DNA from: Datnioides undecimradiatus
Lineage: Eukaryota > Chordata > Actinopteri > Lobotiformes > Datnioididae
Reading direction: 5' to 3'
Assembly: GCA_008933995.1 (NCBI GenBank)
Contig: WARS01000015.1
Span: forward strand, 2,902,173 to 2,966,172
Length of the DNA stretch: 64,000 nucleotides
Positions 44,701-58,190 of this stretch are shown in pieces; position 1 is the first letter of the stretch, and each line of letters opens with the position of its first letter. The translations under genes were made by a program, and so were the position numbers. The notes beneath the pieces are model-generated. The model made no database searches and had not been told where the DNA came from. It was given only the letters and a program-made list of their open reading frames with translations.

Positions 44701-47700
44701 TCGAGGAAATAGTCTCTCAGCCTCAACTGGTGTAGACACCCAATTAAGAAACATATTTATTCTCTTGTTATACTGTATCTATTTTAATGTTTGGGTATAG
44801 CAGCTAATATTGCAATCACAACTGAGTGTGTGTTAAAACATTTAATATATATGTATGTGTGTGTGTTTTAACAGATTTTGTTTTTACTCATTTTTAATAA
44901 TAACACACTGTATTTATATTGAAGATGCCTGTTACCTGCACTCCAGTCTTCAAACAGAACTCTCGAAGCAAAGAGATCTTCTGAAGGTCGTAGTGCTCCA
45001 CTAGGTGGTTTGGACCGGAGCTGTTGCAGAGCAAAAGGAGAGTTGTTCTGAATGAATGAATAAATCATAGAATGGACTCAGAGTCATTGTGTAACTCACA
45101 AACAAGCAAAGGTTGTGTCTTTACCCGAGGCTGTTAGAGATGTTGTAAGTTTCAACAGCATCCTGGCAGACCAGGTTCCACAGCTCAGTCCCCGTGAGCG
45201 TGCTCCAGGGCGTGCTTTCTGAGGCCCCAGCTCCCCGGCCGCGCCGCCTTGACTTCTTTTTGGTATCCTCCCCCACAGGAGTGGGTGTGAAGTGAGGAAC
45301 CAATAGGCAGCAGAGGAAGTGACTGACAGCTGCAGAGAGACTAGGCACATCCACGCCCTGCAAAGACATAACCGGAGGCTGCACTTCATTCTTTCTGGAG
45401 TGAGTGAACCCACACCTGCTGCTCATTCACAGCCCAACTCAAAGGTGTTCAAACATGAGAACAAATGTGAAAGCTCAGTTCAGAATACTGTCATATACCT
45501 GGAGGAAGTTGTTGAAGACTCGTCTTGTCGAGCGGATGAAAATCTCACCAATGACCACTCTCTGTTTAAAGCAGAAATGTTCGAAGGTTAGTAGAGTGAT
45601 AACATCATCGAGACTGGTTCGAGTTTGACTGTGCTGTACATCAAACACACCATTATATGCCTCAGGCGGTCCTTGTGTTCTGACTGGTTGATAGCCTTGA
45701 TCACATGACCCAGATAACGGAGGTTGATACCTCGCTGGTGTAGCGCCTGTTTCAGAGAAGCACCATCCATCGGTGCTTCATTGCTTTGTAGGCAGTACTC
45801 CACCTGTACACACACACAGACACATGCTGAGCTTGTTTCATGTTTGCTGTAGAGGTACCTATTATCATATGTAAACAGTGGATCTATTTACAAAGGCTGG
45901 GATCTGGTGTGTGATGATGAAAGACGCCGCTTCCCTGAGTAACCTCTCCTGCAGCTTTGTTGAACTGCTTTCACCTGCAGGGAAGGATACTCCTGTGCAC
46001 AAAGCACAAGAAGCTGGTCATATAGTGATCTCGCAAAATATTTGATAGTGTGCGTGTGTTTGTAGCTTCTCATGGTACCTGAAGAGAAGACGCTTGAGTT
46101 GAACCGCATCTCAAAGATGATGTTGCTAACTGAGCCCACTTCTTTACAAGCAGCTCGTACTGCCTCTGTGGCTCGGGAGTCACCTGCAAGGATACAAATG
46201 TTAATCAAAGTGCGCAAAATTATGTATGTATACGTTTAGTTTCCACCCAGTCAGATGTACTAAAACATTTCTTACAAGCTGTTGCACATTCTTCAAAGCC
46301 TCCGTTCTCATCCAACATCTCCTTGACACGCTGAGTAAACTGCCAGTGTCTAAAAGGAAGCAAAAAAAAACCAAAACAGAACTTCAGCTTTGTGGAAAAA
46401 CTTAAACTGAGTTTAAATGTGTTTCATTTCATGCAGATCTCACTTGTGTTGAATGAAGGCCTGCACCAGCTCTGGATTCAGTCTACAGAGTCCGTGAGGA
46501 AATCTCGTTGGCAGCCCAGAGTCTGCGTGATAATTCTCTGGCCAGCCTTCTTTAACACAGCCCTTCTTCTGCTCATCTTTCTCCTCATCACAGCTTTTAT
46601 TACTGCTTTCTTCTCCACAGACCATCTGACTTTCTGTCTCAACCTCTGGACAGAAGTTGGCATCAGCTGGGAAAGTCCTGAACACATCCAGTATGTAGAA
46701 CCTCCTATCAGCCCCCAACAGTCCCTGAGCATCCACTGAAGTGAACAGTGGTACCTGGTGACCGTTGGCTGTCACAACAACGTGTCTCTGGAGATGAAGA
46801 GACTTTGCAGCGTGAGCCAAGAGCTCTAGTAGCCTTCTACGATGGGGCGACTCCTGAGGTCCTGCATTTACCCCGTACAGCAAGCCCCTATAGAACAGAA
46901 GAAGATATGAAACTCGTAGAAAAATCACATAAATGTTAGCCTCACAGCGTTTACTCCACTACTGGAAAGCTGAACATGTACCTTGAGGCAGGAGATGTTC
47001 CCTGGTCCTGCTCTGAGCCCTCCAAACCAGGTGCCAGACCCTGAGCAGACAGCCGCACTCCTCTGTAGTCTACAATGGCTGTGGGTAGAGTATGCAGGGC
47101 CTGCAGCCCCTCTACATTGCTGTAGGCTTGTACTCCTTTAAGCTCCAACCTCTGTGCAGCCCTGCAGGTTAAAGATGAGGAAACATTAAAATTGTCTGTG
47201 CCCAAATAACATGATTCTAAAAGCTACAGTGCTCTCATTGGCCTCTGTGTATTCTGTAAATCATTTACACAATGAGACAGGACAATTAAGATAAAATGGC
47301 ATCATGTCTGACGGTTTGACCTTGAACTTCTGGTGTACTCTCACCTGCGACCCCTTTCCCCACCAAACATTGCACTTGCCGCCCCTTGACTCATGAACAG
47401 GCCACCCCACAGGAAAGCCGGGTCGTCTGGGTTTCCATTCACTGGCTCCACAAAGCCATCTACAACAGTCTCTGCCCCCTGCGTCACGGCCCTGACAAAT
47501 GCACTGTTTACCTAAAAAAACAGACACGAATGAAGGTGAGAGGAGGAGGAGTTAAGTGAACAAAGACAGAAAAAGCTGATTAACAGTCCTGCTTTTATTT
47601 CGAACGTTGTTTCATGGCTACCTGGAGCATAGCTCTGTCTCTCTGCAGCCTCTCCTCCAGACTGCCAAGTGGAAGATCTCTGGCTGCTTGCAACTCCTCA

Positions 47701-50700
47701 TTCCAGTCTGGAGCCTATACACATAACACACATGGTTACGAATGATATTGTTGTCAGTGACACTTTGCTCAACAAATAGCGTCTCGTAAATAACCTGTGT
47801 TGCTGGCTGTTCATCCACTCCCAATCTGCTGAAGGTGTTTTTGTGAGTGCGAGAGGCGCAGGGAGGCCCGAGCCAACTCAGGGTGTGGTAAGGAGTGGGC
47901 ATCACCTCTACTGGAGATACCTGAGGCCTATAAAGAGAAGAAGAACAAGCTTTGTTACCCAGAATCTACCTCACTTACAGTCACTTTTATTTTTTTCAGC
48001 AGACCCTCACTGTTAGGAATCTGAAATAAATCATGCTTCATTTATGCAGCAGTAATAACGTTACCGGTTTCTGAGTGTGGTAAACGCTTGTTTGAAGGCA
48101 GGGCTGATGTGACAAAGCAGGTCCGTGAAACTGTGACAAACTGGGGAAGACTGTGCAGGACGAGGGTCAAACACATCGTCTGTAGACCTGAGATGAAAAA
48201 GGGGGGACAGAAAAGAATTCCTAATTAATTTTCTATAACAACTGACTCCAAACAAAAAAGATAAATAGTAAAATAAATAGTTGCAGTCCATATTAAGATT
48301 CAGTTTTTTCTTCACCTATTGAGAAAGAAACCTTTTGGGCAGGATGTGATGTCACACCGCCGTCCCTCCAGTGTCACAACAGTGATGTACAGGAAGTCTC
48401 CCTGCAGCTTCCTGTGTCCTGGAGGTGGGTCCCAGCAGCTGAGAGACAAGTCTTTCAAGTAGCTGGGGCCCTGATGAGACAAATATAAAGTCACAGAGAT
48501 TCAGCATGTATGTGTGCATTATGGGGTATCCAAGTGTGGGACAAGACTCCAGGTATGAACGCACCTCTGGCTGGGAGGACTGCGGTAGCAGGGCCATGAG
48601 TGGTCTCTCTGAGGAACCAGGGAGGAGATACCCTGGAGGAGCTCCATCCTCACTGGTTGCTTCTGTTTTTGTGTTGCTTAATGAGCGTTTCAAGCTCTTT
48701 CCATTGGATAAGCTGGAGTCTGCATCAAAGGAGGATTTCAATGTGAAGTTAATTGTTTATTCCTAATCTTTGTGTTATTACCGATTTGCAGTGGTGAAAT
48801 GTAATAAAGTACATTGACTAAAGTGATGAAGTACAAATTTGAGGTATTGTCATTTACACAAGTAATTCCACTTATCTTTGTCAATAGTTACTTCTTAGAT
48901 TAAGTTGTGATTGTAATTGTAATGGCGTCACTATTTTCAGAATATTTACAAACCAAACAATCAATTGACTATCTTGAAAAATAATCAGAAGATTAATCCA
49001 TGCCATTATGCATAAATCTGCTGATAATAATCATTATTATCCTGTGGTCCTGTGGAAAATAGTTCAAAATAAGCTCCCTCCAACCAAGTACAACAGTAAA
49101 ATTCTGCCTTTAATTTAATGCATGAGTCATAACAGTATACTGCCATGAAATATAGCAGTATAACAGTAACGTAGATGTTTGCATTGAGTAGCTTTAATTT
49201 TAGTACTTTAAGCACATTTCTCTCATTATGCTAACAAACTTGTACTTGGGCTTGAATACTTCCTCCTCCACCACTGCGCTATTGTCTAAGCGTGTGTAAG
49301 GTTTTGTACCTGGTGATTGTGTATGTGTGAGTGTCTCCAGTACACTTGGCGAGCGTCCTTCTCTCAGTGCGTCCTGCGGTCCAGACGTTCTCAGCAGCTC
49401 CAGCACACGAGCCAAATGGAGCCGGGCCGAGCGAACGGTGTAGGGTTCTGGAGAGACACACAGTGTTATTTTAAAGGTTACTATGACCTTTCTGAAACTG
49501 TGAACAAGAACAACTCTCTTTAACAGGCAGAATGCACACAAGGACTTGACTCCAAGCTGTCATCAACCACCTAAAATGAATGTTTTATGGGACCAGAGGG
49601 TTTGAATTTGAGGTTGAAGTTACATACGTAATCTCAAAGACATAAATCTGACAGTGCACATATTGCACATAACAACAGAAGGGCTTCAGGACAGTTCATT
49701 TCAGTATTTCAACAGCATGCCAGTGAGACACAAACTAATTGGTTGGCACACAGTTGTAATCTCTGAAACTATTAACCTCGTTATGACTCAGAAAAGGTGA
49801 CTCAGCTATTTACATTGAGCTGAGAGAGAGTTAAGTGTGTGTGAAAGGGAAAGGGTGACGAGTGTGATATAAATATGGACCAGATTATTCTATTTTGGTA
49901 TTCTGACTCTGTAATTAATACTTATACCAGTAATGTCTCTACATGTGTAGATGCATAAATGAACATGTAAGAGAGTAAAAACTATATTCTTAAAACACTT
50001 CAATGAGGAATTACAGAGCAGAATAAGTGCCTTAAAGTTCAAAGAACTGTGTCAAAAACTCAACATTTATGATGTTAGAGGTACGTGAGAGACAACTTTT
50101 TTTTTAAACAAGCACAATAAATATGTCAAAATACATTAAAGTGCTCACAGCTGAGTTAAAATGGAAAGCTAGTTTTTCAATAAACCCCATAAAAAGTCCC
50201 ATAAAAAAGACAACTGAAATATTTATAAAATCTACTAATTTTCAGAACCCTTAGAAAGGAAAAAAACCCCAATATGTGCCAATACCTTCCACCAGGCGAA
50301 GAATGGCTCCTGGTTTAAGCCCTTTGAGGCTTTGCAGCTCTGCGAGGGGGTCGAGAGTGGTGCCAGCGAAAGACAGAGACAGGTTTGAACGTGGACATAC
50401 CTCATCCCTCGAAAGCAAAGTCATGACTGCATCTTGAACGAGCCAAAAACCATGGACCTGCAGGTGGTTTAGCACAGGAAGAGATGCCAAAATAAAACAC
50501 AGTGGACACAGTGTGCTGCAGACAGTGCAACAAGCATCAACAGTGACAGGTAACTGCAGTATTATATATAGAAAAACTACATCATGTGCATGTTAACACA
50601 TTCATAGACACAGTAAAAAGAACATAAGCACAGTGCCAACTGTACATGGTACATTCTACATTATCTAAAATTATAGTACACAAGATAATGTAAATATGTA

Positions 50701-52547
50701 GTCTAAGCTATCACTGTTAGTTTCAATTACTTATCGAACCTTATTATTAACAATAAGAAAGAACAGAAAGAAAACGGCAGTCCAAGTTTCTACCTGTAGT
50801 TCAAATGGCTCTACTCCTGCCCCCTGGATCTTCACAGGGAATGACGTGTCTTCATTTTGCTTCACACCAACAACATCTTTTCCACCAGTCAGGCTGATTA
50901 CATCTGTTTAAAGGAGAAATCAGAGAAACAAAGCTAACTGAGGATAATCACAGAGCCCTGCAATGGACAAAACAGTTTCAGTTGTTTTCCTGCCCTCCAC
51001 TCTTTACATGTTGGAACTGTTTCGAGTTCACAAGGGCCCTGAAAAGACCTAGACTAATGCAGAGAATGCATGAATAAGTGAATGAAAGAATGAATGAAAG
51101 ACAATCATGACTAATTACGCCCAGATTTCATCATCTGCCCTTTGCTGTAGAATCAAACGAGACCACAGATTCCTCTAAAATGATCAGGAGCCTGACAGAA
51201 GACTGTGTGTGTGAGAATGCCTGAGGGTAAGAGTGAATTTATGCAAAATGTCAAAGAAAGAGAAAGTGGGGTGTGTCTGCCTTTAGACACACACACACAG
51301 GACTAGTGAGAGAGAAAGAGCAGGACTCAGCGTGTTCCTCAACCTGCAGTGTGACTAAACCTGTTGAATTTGCCTACTGGCCTTCATGTCATCGCAGGGT
51401 AAAGGGACAACCACACCCAGCCCTGGCATGTGGAGACAGCAGAATGCTAAAACACATAAACTAACACACCTATAGCTTGGCAGCAAAGCGTGCTTACATG
51501 CATGGATGCACAAAGATACTGACATCTTTGACATGTCTATGGCATGACTTTGCAGTTTATTCTGCAGTAAATCCCCAGTTTTTGCTGTCAATCTGGGACT
51601 ACTTTAACCCTGGAAAGCACCCAAAACATAGCGTCTCTGTTCACGATTGGCTGGAAGAAGGTTCCTCCTCTGCAGGCTTAGTGCCATCAGTGTCCTTTCC
51701 ATTAAAGCTGTTGCTTTACTACTACAGAAAACAACATTGTTGTCAGGCCTGGAGCCCTAGAAGTTTGTTTTGGCTCCATACCAATACCATAAAATACACA
51801 AGCAGGCAGAATTCCTTCCTTATGAGTCATATATTAATGTTACAAACAGTTGACTTTGAGTACATTTCACTGAGTTCCTCAAACCGACATTATCCATCAA
51901 TCATAATGCCTGGTCTAACTATTACTTTTTGTGGGGGTATAAACGCCTAAGGGCAACCTCATCCGAATACGTGCTAACACACACTTTTCATTAATTCAAT
52001 CATTCTGTCATGAGAAACGGGAGGGGCAGAGGTTAAAAGAAGTTGAGAGGCCCACTTGAGTGTGACAAAAGGGTGAGCAATCATAAAGTAGATGTAGGTA
52101 GGTAGTAGGTGGGTCGAATTTTGAAAAACAAGTTGGTGGTTTTGGATTTTTGGTAAGAACAGCTAGAGACATTGTGTACAGACGTTTATTTTAAAAGCTA
52201 TTCTTTGTCCTTAAAGGGTCATAACTGTAAATTTACCTTTCCCTTTAGAGATTTCAGGTTGATCTCAGTGTCTGTGAGTTTCTGTGCAAATTGTCCAAGT
52301 GGTCAAAAGGTTAGTGAAAACTGAGAATGGCACCAGCCATGTTCAGAGCAGCGGTGCAGTGCAAAAACTCCCACCCTCCTTACATTCTCGAGCGGGGGAA
52401 GCACCAGGCATAAAAAGAAGGAGGAGGGAAGTGCACAAGGGAGACAGAGGAAGAGAGAGAGGGGCAGAAAAGAAAAACATGTTGCTGGGATTTCTCACCA
52501 GTTTTAGCCTGATTTCTTCCTCCCCCTCTTCTCATTTTGTCCTTCAT
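41756..52547 (-). CDS. cluh: Clustered mitochondria protein homologue (CLUH), probably the b paralogue
   Basis: Cytosolic protein that binds mRNAs of nuclear-encoded mitochondrial proteins and keeps mitochondria dispersed. Twenty-eight exons: 52499-52547, 50794-50903, 50286-50457, 49310-49447, 48565-48719, 48316-48470, 48065-48187, 47795-47927, 47622-47714, 47345-47511, 46982-47161, 46444-46887, 46276-46349, 46079-46183, 45892-45974, 45651-45803, 45499-45561, 45125-45357, 44936-45020, 44573-44726, 44298-44437, 43919-43999, 43635-43760, 43422-43531, 43215-43308, 42999-43124, 42825-42898 and 41756-42368. They give 1410 residues (human 1309). N-terminal ubiquitin-like CLU_N, CLU domain (TAIVDYRGVRLSAQ, RRFYILDVFRTFPADANF), the central RGINLRYLG and DVLNIFPVVKHI, and TPRs (VFGFDHPNTIQQY, VHGEDHPYIATLD, GDYRAAMTHEKEA). 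It differs from human in many places and has a long acidic, NG-rich tail after FNVSSELIALQ, hence the paralogue guess. The start ATG is the first in the exon that splices in phase; an in-frame upstream ATG at 52763 also exists. Confidence 0.92.
48789..49248. repeat. AAGTAC-rich MITE-like repeat, degraded
   Basis: CAGTGGTGAAATGTAATAAA at the left, with GTACAAATTTGAGGTA after it, and TAGTACTTTAAGCACATT near the right end match the arms of a very common teleost repeat. It lies in a cluh intron. The middle has decayed, so the borders are approximate. Confidence 0.45.
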
Positions 52548-54119
52548 GGCTGCGTGTTGAAGTTTCTCTTGAGCTGTCCTCTTGTGTTTTTCACTTCTCT
52601 GTGCTGGAAGTTGCTTCCCCACCAAGTCTTGCTTCAGTGTGCTGGAAGAATGCGCACGAGAGAGTGAGTAAGTGGAAATGTGCAGCTGGATTGTCAGCGA
52701 GCCCAGCACAGTGAAAGTAAACGGCCGTCTGCTCAGGATTGTGACTCCTGCCCCTCTCCACAAGGCAAACTCAGCTTATCTGTGCTCCCTGAGTGAAAAA
52801 GCCACACCCTCTTATTGCTCCACACAGGCTCATTACTCTGCATGTCTCTCACACTTTTTGCCCTGGGTGTGTCTATGAGTTCTAGCTCTACTCATTCTTC
52901 CTCCCCCTGGCATGTTTCACTCATCTGTCCCTCCCTGTCTCTTCCATAAACCCTGGAGGAGAGGTGGAAAGTAAGCACGCATTGTGTTTGGTAGTGATTT
53001 GACCAAAGTCAACCAACCACGCTGCTTTTGACATAAAGTGTTGCATATTACAAATGCTGTTGTTGATCAATTAATCTGCGTATACATGTTTTAACTGAAA
53101 CAGAGGGACATTAGAAGGAATAGTACTTTTTAACTAGTCAGTTTGATGAAAATGCAAAAACGAGACAGTAAGCCTGCAACAAATGAATGTGTCTATGAGA
53201 TATCTCTCATTGTTAAAAGGTCTACGCCTACTATATCTACATTTTACACATACCTGGGCATATTTCAGTCCAAACCGGTTCAAATATTTCTTGGTTAGGC
53301 TGACTTGATGACTTGTTTGATATTGATTGGCATTCAAACATCTAACATCTACAGTAGATTATGCTAAGCCCATGGCCTAAGTTACCTCTTAGAGGACAAA
53401 CAGGAACCAAAATATTCACCCTGTGACTCATGGAGCTATGAGACATTATATCATAATGGATATAATAATATATATAATCATATATTTAAAACGCTTACAA
53501 GAACCATGCACACCTGCATAAAATCAGTTATGTAATTGGTGAGTATATATACTTGTCATATATTAGCGATATTTTATAAATAGCAACTTCCTGGTAAATA
53601 CATTAAAATTACTGGGGAAATTTTCCTTTCAATATAATGGTAAAATCTGATTTTATACACCTTAGGTTTTCACCCCGGAGTTACAACATTGATCTCTCAT
53701 TACAAATTCGTGACGTCGGCTTTACATTTGGGGGGCGTTGGCTTGGTGATGCCGTGTTGCTTTTACAAACTCCTCGTAAATTTGATGTTTAGGAAAACGT
53801 TCATTCCTGCTCAACGTGATGTTTTCGAAGAGCGGCTGATTTGGAGATAAATGGACTCATGATTAATCTGTGTTACATACTGACCTGAAGGAAAGGGAGG
53901 ATTTTGTCTTTGAAGAGATTTTATCTTCCCAAAGATAGTTTTGTAGCCTCATGACGCCGTGGACATTTATCTACCATCTGATTGTCACACATTAAAACTT
54001 GGGCATAACAGAAAACGTCTAATGTTTGCGTGTAGTACGCTTTCCATTTCTTTATCTGTTAGTGTGGGCTTTCGTGAACGCTAATCTCCTAATCGTCATA
54101 TTTCCGAGAACGCTGTAAC
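52548..54119. other. cluh 5' region and cluh/ddhd2 divergent spacer
   Basis: 52548-52763 stays open in the cluh frame and probably contains the cluh 5' UTR. From 52900 to 54100 it is AT-rich, with a TATAATAATATATATAATCA patch at 53460. No gene and no clear TATA box for either neighbour. Confidence 0.5.
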
Positions 54120-54927
54120 TAGGCGGCGTTTGACAGGAGGCTGTCCTTGGCTAGCCGAATTAGCCAGGGCAAGATAAGCAACGAAAACAAACTCTCTTCA
54201 TTTTACTGCATGTGAAGTTGCCGGTGAGTCTAAGTCAACGACTGTTTCTTACTAATGTTTTAACGTCCAAAATCCCAACAGGATGTGTAAACGGAAAACT
54301 TAACATTAGCGTCATGTCCAGCCATCGTAAACACAGCTAACATGAACTGCCACTAACAGCCCTTGGCCTTTGGCATGTGTTTGTTATATTCTTAAAATTA
54401 CACCAACAACATGCGATATAACTTTTAACAACAGCCGCTTTTGTGCATGATAATGTCGAGAAATTGCCACGTACATCTACAAAACTCATAAGGCATACAT
54501 TGTATGACTTAACAGCTAGCTAGCTGTCACATTAACCTATCTGTTTACGTTTAACGTTGCCTGTAACGTAACCGATCAGCAGCCGATGAGACAGCTGCCA
54601 GTGTATCCCTAGAGCTAGTTAACGTTAAACTGCTAAACCCGTTAAAGGGTGTGAGCTAACGTGATCCGGCTTGTTTCTCTCTCTATCCCATCACCTATGA
54701 TGGTCTGTCAGTATCGGTTTGGTGCAGGTATCACTAGTAAATCCCTTGTTAATTAGACAGGCTATAACATGCTATGTAGCTAGTGGTTTTGATGATGATG
54801 TGATGGTCTTTAAGCCTCCCTTTTGCTCTCTTTCTGTGCGCAGCTTGGTTTGTTACAGGGTCAATGTTTGTGTGGCTCCCTGTCCGCCTCAGATCACAGC
54901 TGAGGGTTTGGGTCGGGTCTTGTTCTA
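54120..54927 (+). promoter_or_regulatory. ddhd2 promoter region, noncoding first exon and 5' UTR
   Basis: A CG-richer stretch with scattered GCTAAC, GTTAAC and AACGTT words. A donor (GCCG then GTGAGT) ends a noncoding exon at 54223. A strong acceptor (CTCTTTCTGTGCGCAG) ends at 54843, so the coding exon begins at 54844 with 84 bases of 5' UTR. The transcription start was not found. Confidence 0.5.
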
Positions 54928-57900
54928 ATGTCATACAGTCCTGGTGAGGAGGGGGGTCCATCTCAGGCCACCCCAAACGTCAACAGTGAAGACCTGTTTG
55001 ACAGCCCCACTCAGCCTGCAGCTTCAAGGAAAACACCTGAGGATCAGGTGAGGTTGCATGTGTGTTTTTCCTGTGTGAATGTAGCCGTTGTTTATTTCCT
55101 TATAGTACTGGCCTCCATTAGTTTCAGGGGTTAGATTAGATAATGCTAAGGCATTGCATGGTATGGCATGGTAAACAGACACTCACTGCTGTCATCATTT
55201 CTCATTGATCAGCTTCAGGGTCATTGCGGGCTGTGCGGGTCCTATCTGTGGATTAAAGTACACTTTTAACATGTCATGTGTATGGTTTGTTTTCAGTCTG
55301 GGACTAGGCTGATAAGTGATTATTGTATCTCTACACAGCAAACCACCTTGCACAATTTCAAGGCCATACTCCAACAAAACTCTGGGTTTAGAAATATTAT
55401 TCGCTCCTTTCAAGTGATTATGGATTATAAAAAGCACAAGTGTTGTTACCAGTGTATCAACTAAATTCATTTTCATATCCTCCTCCAAAGGCTTTATAAA
55501 TCTGTTCAGTGCCTCGTAATTCTCATTAACAAATGTGAAGGTACAAAGAGTTTGTTTGTGCTCCTAAAGGATTCAGACAGAAATAGCTGCTGCATTCTTT
55601 GCCCCATACTGAATGACAGGAGGGCATAGTAGAAACAGCGCGCTTGTGGAAGGTCACATACTGTCCCTCTTTAAGGTATGCACGCACTGTAAATTTTTAA
55701 ACGCAGAACAATAAAACCAGCATGGTCACCTGGGGTAGTTTCAGTGTGTTTCTGTCTGTCATTGATAAGCTGTAAACATACAAAGACCTGGACGGAATAA
55801 TGTGACACATTCTCCTGAAAGATCATTGCTGAAGGAACGCTGTTCTTATACTGCATGCATGCAGTAATTGCACGGAGATTGACCAGATTCAGTTTGTAGG
55901 AAGGTTGTCTGTTTAGTTTTGCACTGGAAATCAGATTGCTGATTTGGCAGCTGTGTTTAAATTTGGGTGTTTGTTGTTGTGTCAAGCAGTGTAAGGCTCT
56001 GTCCTTCAACCCTCTGAAAAAGGGCCAATCGATTGCCAAAAGTATTACTCAACGCATTGTTTCTGAATGGAGGATGATCGGGGGGGACGTAGGTTGTTTA
56101 CAAGCTGTGCCTGTGGAGGGAAGAGGAGACAAGAGACAGCTTGTAGGGGAGGAAAGAAGAAACAGAGCTTTGTGAATCTGTGCAAGGAGAGGCCTGATTC
56201 TTTCCTGTCTAACTGTCCTCTGCTTTGTCTGATGGTCTCAGGTTCCTTGATAGGAGCTTAATGGAAAAGCACAGACTTAGCTCAGATGTCTATTTTTACC
56301 TTTCTGGAAACTCCATATTTGAACAGTGCACTGGTCTTATCAAGGTAGCGGGTATATGTTTTTTTTACTTCTCAACTAAACACGAAGAATAAATATTTGT
56401 TCAGCATGTTTTTGGTTTTTTTTTAACAGGTGTCACCTGTGGTGGATGAGGCCTCTCCATCTTCTACGTGCTCCTTTGAGATGCTTGACATGGAGTCGGT
56501 ACCAGTTCCATATCAAGAAGTGCAACCTCACTGGTTCTTCTGTCGAAGGGCCGAGGACAGCACCTCCTGGCTTCCTTTCAGCAGAGAGGACTCTGACAAA
56601 CTAGAGAATGCCTGTAACACTGGTAAGCGTGTTTGTGCTTTACATGTACTTTTTGTATCATGCATTATATAGAACATTCTGTGTAACTAAGTGTGTGAAA
56701 AGGGGGAAAATGGTTTGCCAGTAATAGCTGGGAGAAAAAAATAGTAAAAACTGGCAAACACTGGCCTGGTTCCCAGTAGGGCACTGTTTGGACCTGAACA
56801 AGCAAACGTATTTTACAACTCTTCCCGTTTTCTATTTTATTTCTCAATAATCCACTCCATAGTTTTTTTTTTTACAAAGATAAATGCAGTCATTATTTCA
56901 AAAACATTTTTATGTGATTTAGTGCTTTTTTTTTTTTTAGTTCAAATTGAATAAAAGTTTCAGCAGCTTTTTTTTTGCGATATCCGGCGTCTTTTGGTAC
57001 AGCAAGTTGGATACTATTGGCATTGGTCCATTTATTGAGATCAGCAAGCTAAAAGATATTCCCCCTGAAGCGTTTGTTGCACATGTTTCTCCTGACCTGC
57101 AAATATTGGATTTAGACTAATTACTCCTGATAAAGCTGCTCTGATAGTAACATAGCGAGTTGTCATCAACTCGAGTAACATTATCTTCACTTCTCCTGTC
57201 TCTCCTCTGCTCCACTATGCTTGGATATTCTCATTTCCTGATGTTTATTTATTAATTTATGTTACACAACATATTTCCATGTAACCTTTAGCTCCATGCC
57301 CTTTATACAAATATGTGGGAACATCAGGGAACATGTTCTCTTGTAAATCTTTCTCCAGAACTAAAGCACAACAGCAGTGTACTAAATTGTCCACATTGAA
57401 CCTTTGCTTAAAATCTAGTTGTTGGAGAGTGTCTCATAAATCCCATTTGTATCTGCGTGTGTGTATTGTGCAGTAGGTGAGGAGGAGGTGGTGGTTGCTG
57501 TGGATGGAGAGCGGTATGATGTACGTGTCAAGGAGAGGAAGCGCTACGCTGTGTACTGGGAGCAAGCTCCCACTGAGGTCCGTCGCTGTACCTGGTTCTA
57601 TAAAGGCGATAAAGACACCAAGTTCATGCCTTATCCTGAGGACTTCAGCAAAAGTCTGGAGGTAGTCTGACAAGGAACCATCATCCCGCTCATTCCTACA
57701 ACTTTTGACATAATCCTGTTCCTGAATCCGCCTCGACTCTTTTTTTTTCTAAACTCTGTTGGTCTTTTCTTCTTTCCACTTTACAGGAGGCCTATATGAT
57801 TGCAGTAACCTTGGATGAATGGAAGAGGAAACTGGAGTTTCCCACTGGAGAGACTGTCATCTTACACAATCCCAAAGTAAAGCCAGCTGTTAAAATATCA

Positions 57901-58149
57901 CTCTGCATGCTTTAATTAAATACCTGACAAAACCACATTGTGGCTTTTCTGAGTATATAATTTTCTAATTAGGTACATTGCTCCGTTCCTCTAAGCCTCC
58001 TCTCTTTCATTTCCCTGCTCCTCTTTCAGCTGATAATGCAGTATCAGCCAGTAGGATTGCAGGACGAGTGGGTGTCCTCCCCCTCAGAGCAGACGCGGCC
58101 TCGAACAGTCAAGAGAGGAGTGGACAGCATCTCTGTAGAAATACCTGAC

Positions 58150-58190
<41 letters not shown>

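Noticed and set aside
51477-51950. 157-codon open frame in the first large cluh intron
   Set aside because: No recognisable family, no flanking splice logic, opposite strand to the gene.
55851-55864. 14-bp palindrome CTGCATGCATGCAG in ddhd2 intron 1
   Set aside because: Perfect but built from repeated GCAT units, single occurrence, no associated feature.
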